A stretch of 64,000 bases of DNA from Primulina eburnea (lineage: Eukaryota > Streptophyta > Magnoliopsida > Lamiales > Gesneriaceae), in the NCBI RefSeq assembly GCF_022965805.1, contig NC_133116.1, positions 806,001 through 870,000 on the forward strand. The letters run 5' to 3'. Below are positions 56,487 through 64,000 of this stretch, piece after piece (the stretch's first letter is position 1; each line of letters opens with the position of its first letter). A program made the translations under genes and the position numbers. Under the pieces are notes generated by a model that saw only the letters and a list, made by a program, of their open reading frames with translations, was not told the DNA's origin and ran no database searches.

Positions 56487-56823
56487 CTCTGGTCTGCGCG
56501 ATGAACAAGAACTAGATTCACATATATGCCAGCAATAACATTCATGCAGCCGCATCAACATTTTGAAGCCAAAGTAAGAATGCTAGTCTATATGGGATAA
56601 TATCGAAAGAACTGTTGATCCAATCCTAATTGCCATATGCCTTGAAAATTATGATAGAATTATAAGAGTTTTATCTCCTGAAGTTAGGCAGGTTCCTACA
56701 CGTGTCACTTTGAACTTGAAATTTTTGTGTGATTTGTCAAGCTTCTTTTAGCAATATTTATGGGTTGTCTAAATAATGTTGGATTGAACTTGTCCAGGAT
56801 TGTATATATGTTTATCAACTTAC
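56487..56823. other. flank between Gypsy element and peroxidase fragment
   Basis: 337 bases with no recognisable exon. Missing glycosyltransferase exons (expected VxFVNKT..VLVQNSQ) and peroxidase exons 3-4 were looked for on the minus strand and not found. Confidence 0.55.
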
Positions 56824-57282
56824 CAGAACAGTAGAATCCCAGGCAGCAAAAGCAAGAATGCCTGCACATGAAACAGTCTGAGGGCAGACTTGTTCGAGTT
56901 TAGTTTCGAGCAACACCGATGCATCACACCCCTACAACTATAATAAATATAAGCATAAAATTTAGTACCAAAAATTATTAAAAAAGAGGAGGAGAAAACG
57001 AAAGCAGTCCTTATCTTGATCAGTAATATAGGCTTGTACCTGCACGAAGCAATCATGAAAATGGAGTCTAAGCAAAGAAGCAGCCATTCTCGAATCTTCA
57101 GCAATAGCATTCTCCAAGACAGACATGATGATTTCATTAGCATGTGGGCTTGAATACTGGTAGAACTCGGGTATAAGACCCGAGTAGTTCCCGAAACCCG
57201 AATTCAGAAAACCTTCTGGCATTGAGCAAGAGATCAAAACTAGCGCTATCAGGCTGGAAATTATTAACTTGAGACAACCCAT
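56824..57282 (-). pseudogene. class III peroxidase, exons 1 and damaged 2
   Basis: Exon 1 (57040-57282, 81 codons) starts MGCLKLIISSLIALVLISCS, a signal peptide, and ends MAASLLRLHFHDCFVQ with the distal haem His and catalytic Arg. Exon 2 (56824-56931, 36 codons) starts GCDASVLLE and jumps to TKLEQVCPQTVSCAGILAFA. The usual stretch of about 30 residues between them (calcium-site and GFEVID helix region) is missing in frame, and ADILA/AARDS became AGILA/AAWDS. In exon 1 the first structural Cys (FYxxSCP) is Ser (YSSPHAN). Exons 3 and 4, with the proximal His, are absent downstream. It cannot make a working enzyme. Family enzymes are secreted and oxidise phenolics in the cell wall. Confidence 0.88.
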
Positions 57283-57889
57283 TTTCGGGTAAGTTGGATT
57301 GTAAATAAGTCACTTATTTTCGAAGTTTCTTGGTGAAGTTCTTGTGCATCATTTCTTGATTTTTATAATGCTCAAATAGTCAAATTTGATCATGTTAACT
57401 AACTGCTCTTAATATATGTACCCAATCCTCAAATTACCTGTTATGGATAATATGCGACCATTTCAATTTGCACGTAGACGTAGTTTGAATGACATTAGCG
57501 TTTGAATTTTGAGACAGTGTTTCTGGTTTTATTTTCACCTGCTCCACGAATGTCATGAAAGAAAGTCACCCATGTTCTGTGGAGTTCTTCGATGTGGCCA
57601 ATATATATAACTACAAATTAATTTATATCTATTAAATCGAAACAAAAAAAAAATTGAAATTTGTATAGAAATTTTTAAAATTTATAAATCACTATAACCT
57701 TCTTTGATCTGATCATGGTATTGTCATTTTAACTTAAATGTTGTATAATTTGTAACAGTGACACAATAATTTTCATTGAGCCAAATTTTTGACAAGTTAA
57801 CCACTATGGTAGGCAGAGGCAGAGTATAACTTAGAATCCGAGTTATTAACACTTACCAAATACACAGATTAAGTTATATATATATATAT
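57283..57889. other. spacer between peroxidase fragment and BELL gene
   Basis: AT-rich, no gene seen. It ends with a short TA run (57877-57888) abutting the BELL gene stop codon. Confidence 0.55.
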
Positions 57890-59736
57890 TCAACAGAAAT
57901 CCCCTGTTCCCTCGGCTGTAGAAGTCAGCAATTCATCTGATTCAATGGAAGAGTCACCAAATTCCACTTTGTACATTTGTTCTATCATGGGCTTCCACAG
58001 ACGGACTCTGGCATTTATGAACCAGTTGGAAACCTGAACCACAATCATTTCAAGACAATTCCTTATATTAGATTACAAAGATCGATCCATCATCAACACG
58101 TTTTACTCAGAATTTTAGCTACTTTAACCACTAACTGGTAAAGGCACTTAAAACAGAGATTTTTATTGCAAAATCTATAAGCCGCTAAAATTTTCCCAAT
58201 GTAAAGCTGAGCACAAGTCCCATTGGAATTTAAAGGAGTTCACCTGGTTCTTTGACAGGCCCGTCTGAGATGCCAAAACAAGCTTTTCAGAATCAATAGG
58301 ATACCTGGAAACAAAAATATAGACTATTCACAAATATTGTCACTGAAAATGTACGTCACTTTCGATGTGCAAGATTTAAGGTGTTGAGATGCTTACGGAT
58401 GAAGGAAGTGTTCGAAAAGCCAGGCACGTAGAATCATCACAGAGCTCTCCGGCAATCCCCGAATCAGCCTCCAACTCTGCGTAATTCCAAGCTGCTGCTG
58501 CAGTGTAGTTCTGTTATGTCTACTTTCTTGATCCAGCAGACTTAGTTGACCTAATCTTGAACTGAATCTTGGCATGTCTACTTCCATCTTACGTTTCGTG
58601 TCACGGATTTGAGACAATATTGTGTTTCTTAGGATGCAGAAGTGTTTGGACATGGCTTGAAGAGCAAGAGCAGTGTAAGATTTTCCAGCTCCTACCCCTG
58701 CTATTGCCTCAAAACTTGACACCAATTCCTCCGTATGATTATAGTATTCCTCGTATCTTCTCTCCACCTTAGTTTCATGGAAGAAGGATAAGAAAATGGA
58801 GGGTATATACTAGTCCCAAAGTTTTAACTATATTTATATGTAAGTTCTCCCTCTGTAATACAAATGCTAGAGTTGATTACCACAGGTGTACAAAAACTAG
58901 TTTGGAACGTTTGTGCACATTATCTATTTTATTACATATTTGAGACAAAATCAAGGCAAATAAAATAGTTGACCTTAGAGGAAATATAATTTGTTAAAAA
59001 GCTCTTTAACTGAAGTCATAACTAGAGCTTTGGCTCCTATATCCCGACATCAAGTTCAAACTAGACGAACCAAACTCTAATTTCAGCCGATATCAGCATA
59101 AAATAGTTGATCTTTTGAGCTTTGATTGAGAAGTCAGCTCTTTCTTGTCGAAGGAGAAAAATCATGCAATTAATTTTTTGAAGAATGTTTCAGTTCAAGC
59201 TTGAACACATGAATATGGCACGTGGAATGGCCAAGATGTTTAAATTTTAGCCGGACTAAAAATGCTTAAAAGGTTGTATTAACCTCTTGTAGTAATGCAA
59301 GAAGCTTTAGAAGATGAACACAAGATCCAGGTTTCTCAGACAGTTCTTCATTGTACCCGAAAGATCCACTTTTGCTGCGGCGGGATAATTTCTCCACATA
59401 TTTCTTGTTGCTAATATCAATTTCCTTGCTTCCAATATTAACCATTTCTTCAAGGAGGGTCTGAGCTGGTTTCAGGTACTTTGAGCTTCCAATTGCAGCG
59501 GATGGGATAAAAGCACATCCAGTTCCAGCAAAACAATAATCACTTGCGGTTCTGTGGAGCCCGGCATTATTATAAATGATGTAACCGGGATCCATGACCG
59601 AGCCTAAAGAAAGTGAAAGCCCCTGAGCTTGGTGGGATGCTGTTGTTTCAAGAAGATTCACAGACCTTGTACCATGTCTTAAATCAGATTCATTTGATAA
59701 TTGTGGGGCATGGAGAAGGTCTACATGTCTGGGCAT
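57890..59736 (-). CDS. BEL1-like homeodomain transcription factor A
   Basis: Four in-phase exons, 59284-59736, 58397-58767, 58244-58304 and 57890-58033, give 342 aa. Order: GLSLSLGS motif (about residues 38-45), [16 protein letters not shown] (SKY box), BELL domain starting [20 protein letters not shown] and including [26 protein letters not shown], then the TALE homeodomain with its three-residue PYP loop extension ([35 protein letters not shown]). BELL proteins pair with KNOX proteins through SKY/BELL and act in the nucleus in meristem and organ patterning. The protein is shorter than most family members because the N-terminus and the C-terminal tail are short. In-frame sequence runs back to an acceptor-like AATCAG at about 59817, so a leader intron is likely and the ATG at 59736 is the first available. 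Confidence 0.9.
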
Positions 59737-61976
59737 TCTTTCATCAAGAGATTGAATGTTTAAAGGTAGAGAGTAAGATTGTGTTCCACAAGCAACAAAA
59801 TTCTGGTTTTCAAACTGATTTTAATCTGCCATGGAGTTTGAAAATAAGAATTGATGCAGATTTGAGTTTGAAGGCGAGTCTTCTGATACCATTTCCAAAC
59901 ATTTACAGGATTATGCAGTTTGATTATTGTTGGTTTTGAAAATAATATGGATCTTGATCAGAAAACTTGCACGAAAAATAATGCAGACATTCGTTGGGAT
60001 ATGAAAGTGAAGAAACGGGTTGGCAAAATGTGAAGAACAAAAATACCTCTTTCAGACTTTAGTTCATTCCATAGGAAAGCAATGATTCTCTCTAATGCCG
60101 CAATATTTTCTTTTTCTTTCTTTCTTTTTTTCCTGATGTCCACGGTACACTATATCAGCAAGCTGTAAGCTATAAAAGCTTGATCAACAGACCTCTGTCA
60201 GGACTTGATAAAAGAATCATAGCTTTTAAACAAGTAAACATGCAGGGAGGAGGGTAGATGAGATCCTATCTATTGTGGACACTATTTCGTTTTATTTTAA
60301 CGGTAAGATCTTGCTATACAGTACAATTCAAAAAAAAAAGTGGGTCCTATATATGCATGGACAAATATTAGCCATCAATCCTATCATAGGGCAATGCCCA
60401 CACTAGGGAAAAGTTTCAAAAAAATAATTTTTCTATCCTACTCCCTGTAGTTTCTCACCATTAGATATGAAATTTTAAACTTTGGATGATCAAGACAACG
60501 CCTGACTGTGAATTTTCATTAAAATGCGAGGTCCTATAGTGATGCTGAGACATGACAGATGTATTTGAGATCAAACATAGATTTAGCGGAAAACCGTCCC
60601 TTTTATCCAATCTCTCAGCTTTAATGGGTTTTAATGGCTGCGGTTAAATTCTTTGGGACAATAAAAAAAGCACTGCCATACCCTAATCTTATCTCTCATA
60701 CGACAAATCGCACAGCAGAAAATAGCCAATATGATAAATTTGTTTCTGCTGAGATAAAGTAACCTGTCTTTTGCACCCTCCTAGTTTTAACAGTCTGGTT
60801 TGTGGATCTTTTTAACATGTTGGAATATCTAGCATGAAGATTGGAAACTCTTATTTGATTATTTACTTTTCGAAATTTCAGAACCATACTTAGTATAAAA
60901 ACTCGGAACTGGCTTGGACTCCAGAGAAACGCACTCTGCGTTAATCTTTTAAATCTTATTCAAGGACAACTTAAGATCCTTGGCGCTCAAACTAAGGAGG
61001 CTGATGAAAACCCTTCTTTATTTGTTGTACTGCTGAGATTGGTATTTGCTGGATAAAAGGGGCTGGATAGTTTTAGTACAAACATAGTTTCCACTTTTGT
61101 CTCTTTGTCTGTACCGTTGCCAGCCTCTGTTTTGTTGTTTTCTTTCTAAATTAAATTCCGAGGCCCACTCACTGATTAAAGTATCTGAACAATCTGAATG
61201 GCCTTGTGATTTTCAAAAGGAAAGTTCATACGCACAGGCACGATTCATTCTCCACCACAAGAATCAAGATTTCAATTTTCTACAGGAGTAAAAGAGATCC
61301 CTTGGGGTTATTAGATTCATATCCTATTGATACTGAGATCAAAATCTTCACAAAAACTACAGAACTCGTATTATGTCAAATTTCCACATACTGAATGAAA
61401 GAAATTTTTTCTTTCTGCAGAGACACCAGCACTGCACACGGACTGTGGTTCTATTGAGAAACTGCACAAGACATTTAACTATTCATGACAATAATTATTA
61501 AGGAAACAACTTTGCAGCGATCACTGACAATGTTAAGAAACAGTCGTATAATTGAATGGTTGCATGCCCTTTTTATTTTCTGCAGTTCTTTCTCTGCTGT
61601 ATATAATGCATATTCGTCAGCTGTTCCATGTCTTATCGTAACAACCAAATAAAAGCTGTGAATTATCGGAATACGAAGCGACATACTCCACCCACGCACT
61701 ATTTTAGCCCATGAAAAGGAATAACAACATCAGTTACTTCCTCACCATCACTTCAATATAATATTTGTCTCTAATCTAATATAAACAGAATATTTGCTTT
61801 ACAAACAATGTTGGTTGGACCATGCTATACAATGGAGCATCCAGTATCAACACAAGATACACACACGGAGCTTTTCTTTGTTATTTTACTCAAAATTATT
61901 GAAGAAGCCAAATACCTCTATATTTCCTGTATGTGTGCGCTGTCTTTGAAACAATATCTAATCCACCTAAAAAGTA
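59737..61976. other. spacer between the two BELL genes
   Basis: About 2.2 kb holding the leader and promoter of BELL gene A and the 3' flank of gene B. No other exon is recognised. Open frames at 61097-61394 and 61475-61699 match nothing known. Confidence 0.55.
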
Positions 61977-64000
61977 TCATAATACAAAATCAGACAACGG
62001 GTTCGGATTAACAAACCCGGGCTGATGATTTATGGTATCCTCATCATAGTATTCCAATTTGTCCACTCCCATAGAAGAAGATTCAGCATCGTTACCTTTC
62101 AATTTATTTTCAACCGATATTGGCTGAAAATCTCTCTCACTATAAGTATACCCGAGGGCAAGGGACACATGATTTCTCGTTGAACCACACAAGATCATAT
62201 CATTGTGTCTTGAATCTTCATTAATGTGTTGTTTCTGCAAATGAGTTAACCCATAATTAATCTCATTTTCTCGAAAAACTCCTGCCTCATAGCACAACTC
62301 TGCTCTAGAAAAAACGGTGTGCCTCGACTCAATGGAGTGCGCCCAGCTTTTGCCATCTGAAGCAGCCGATATTAAGCTTTCTTGAAGCCCTTCCTCTGTG
62401 TCTTTAAGTGAAGAGACCTCTTGAGTTACCCGTGCATCTTCTGGTGAAGATTTGGGTTCAGTTTCTGCATCCGCAAACTCCTCCTTGTATATATCCTCAA
62501 TCATCGGTTTCCAAAGTCGGACCCTAGCATTGATAAACCAGTTTGCGACCTGATTTAAGAAAGCTTATGAAAACTGATACTTTGATACAATACCGTTCAT
62601 GCTAAGGCATTCGTTAGTCTCTAGACTATGGCAGCTTTTGCTGGCGTATGTGTATTTACCTGGCTTCTGGTTAATCCTGTCTGCCTTGCAAGAATGCTTT
62701 TCTCCGTGTCTTTCGGATAACTGTGCAAGCGTTGACCAAACATTAGAGTTAGGAGCAGCCTTCATGGAGTCGTTCCCAGTGCCAATAAGAAGTAACAAGA
62801 GGAAAAACATACGGGTGAAGAAAATGCTCGAAAAGCCATGCACGGAGTACTGAAACGGCAGTTTCAGGCAAGCCTCTCTGTGGCCTCCAAGGTTGTGTCA
62901 TTATACCGAACTGCTGAACTATCTTTTGTTGCCTGAGTTTCTCGTCCACATAGCGTAGGCGGGATAATACTCCTGGACCATGTGAATTAGCATCTTGCTC
63001 CCCTAAGTTATTTTGGGTATCTTGAATTTGCTTCTTGATTGCATCACGCAAGCTACGGAACTGTCTGGATATTGTTCGAAGGGCAAGAGCCAAGTATTGT
63101 TTGGCGACACCACTGCCCAGCAAACATGTCAAATGATGAAATCACGGCTTGCATTTGATGGCTGTATTGTTTGTATCTTTTGTCAACCTACAACAGAAAC
63201 AAATAACAAAGAAATTCCCAAACTAGTGTTCCTCGTAGGACAATAAGGAGCAAGAAAACAGCTTATACAAAACAAACTTAAGCCAAGGTGGATATGAAAT
63301 CTAATCGAGAAGATGTTTGAGTACACACAACAAACATAAACAACATAGATTATGGCCATACCTCTTCTAACATGGAGACAAGATTTGTCATCTTATTCTG
63401 CAGATTATGGCGCTCAGAAGGTGAATGTGAAATATCAGGTGCCTTTGTAGTTGATTCATGAAATATCAGCAAAAGGTTCACCCACTCTTGCACCTATCTC
63501 TTTTGAGCCATCTGGACCAAGTATTTTTTATTCTTACCTTTTCCTAATGTTTCTAGAGCTCTATGAACATTCACCACTTCATCTAGTAAATCTTGAGCTG
63601 CCTTCAGATACTTGGAGTTGCACAATGTTCCCGAAGATTCTGGTGTCTGATATAGAAATGGCCAAGAAATTGTGTCTTTGGAGCTAATCAAGTTCTGAAA
63701 ATCGTTCACTTCGTATTTCACTGCATCTTGGTTCCCTTGAGGCAAATCAAATGACAGGTATTCGACATTCTTAAGGTTGATTCTTTGAGAAAGATGGACC
63801 TCTGATTGCAAAACATGGGAACTTAACAGGGAACAGAGACTCGAGTTTGCGTACCGATTCATATTCGAAGTCATCTGATCCAGTGACTGTTCCTGAGATC
63901 CCAAACTAAGACATAAGCCATGGCTTAAAGATTTTTGTTTAGGGCCATGGCCGTGCTCTAGTTCGTTAGAAAGTGCATGGGGATTTACCGCTACTGTATC
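61977..64000 (-). pseudogene. BEL1-like homeodomain gene B, frame-broken, runs off window
   Basis: Exons are 63362-64000 (continuing beyond the window), 62813-63187, 62660-62720 and 61977-62549, with the same boundaries and phases as gene A. Domains: GLCLSLGSQ, SKYLKAAQDLLDEVVN, BELL domain from VDKRYKQYSHQM, homeodomain ([35 protein letters not shown]), then a 176-aa tail with HVSLALGYT and a DFVL end. Three lesions break the frame. (1) After GKNKKY the reading slips out of frame at a T6 run (63524-63529), and reading on in frame meets TAG at 63494-63496. (2) The natural-looking linker frame (GPDGSKEIGARVGEPFADIS) must shift back near 63460. (3) Exon 63187-62813 has one extra G near 63115, so SFDMFAG continues into a stop before the homeodomain. 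Either it is a young pseudogene or the assembly has base-level errors. Confidence 0.8.

Noticed and set aside
63443..63537. Intron with a strong AAAG/GTAAGA donor that could remove the TAG in BELL gene B
   Set aside because: The donor leaves phase 1 and the CAAAG acceptor gives GC-ACC-TGA, an immediate stop; a nearer acceptor would make a 25-base intron.

Overview
The window is nuclear DNA from a flowering plant. It has intron-bearing genes with GT-AG splice sites, plant-only families (class III peroxidase, BELL homeodomain, group S1 bZIP, GAUT), long AT-rich spacers, and plant-type transposons (Ty3/Gypsy Tat lineage, CACTA, MITEs). A eudicot is likely. The abundant short element ending in GTGAGACGGTCTCAC suggests an asterid such as a Lamiales species, but that is inference only.

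Left third (1-16.6 kb): gene-poor and AT-rich. It holds a LINE-type RNase H remnant (1137-1691), long TA microsatellites with a fold-back element embedded in them, several copies of a GTGAGACGGTCTCAC-type MITE, one intact DUF4408-type membrane protein gene (10821-11597), and a complete non-autonomous CACTA element with its TCA target duplication (14278-15126).

Middle (16.6-42.2 kb): conserved genes whose exons could be joined by eye. These are inositol-pentakisphosphate 2-kinase IPK1 (+, seven exons, 452 aa), a BBD-type bifunctional nuclease (-, nine exons, 324 aa), a GAUT1-type homogalacturonan galacturonosyltransferase (-, about twelve exons), and a group S1 bZIP (+, intronless). The bZIP leader carries the conserved sucrose-control peptide uORF. 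Between them lie broken genes: a BCS1-like AAA-ATPase fragment, a SEC14 domain lacking its N-terminal exons, and a Copia gag scrap.

Right third (44-64 kb): an 11.7-kb Ty3/Gypsy Tat-lineage element (44786-56486) with two identical 782-bp LTRs and a CTCTG target duplication. It sits just upstream of the last two exons of a GT4 glycosyltransferase fragment. It encodes one gag-pol frame with a second RNase H domain, two tandem-repeat arrays, and an antisense three-exon gene with its own TATA box. Beyond it are a truncated class III peroxidase and two head-to-tail BELL homeodomain genes. The first BELL gene is intact. The second runs off the window and carries several frame lesions.

The genes do not form a pathway; they are independent loci typical of a plant chromosome arm with recent transposon activity. 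All exon models were built by hand from splice consensus, phase and remembered family sequence. No database search was run.
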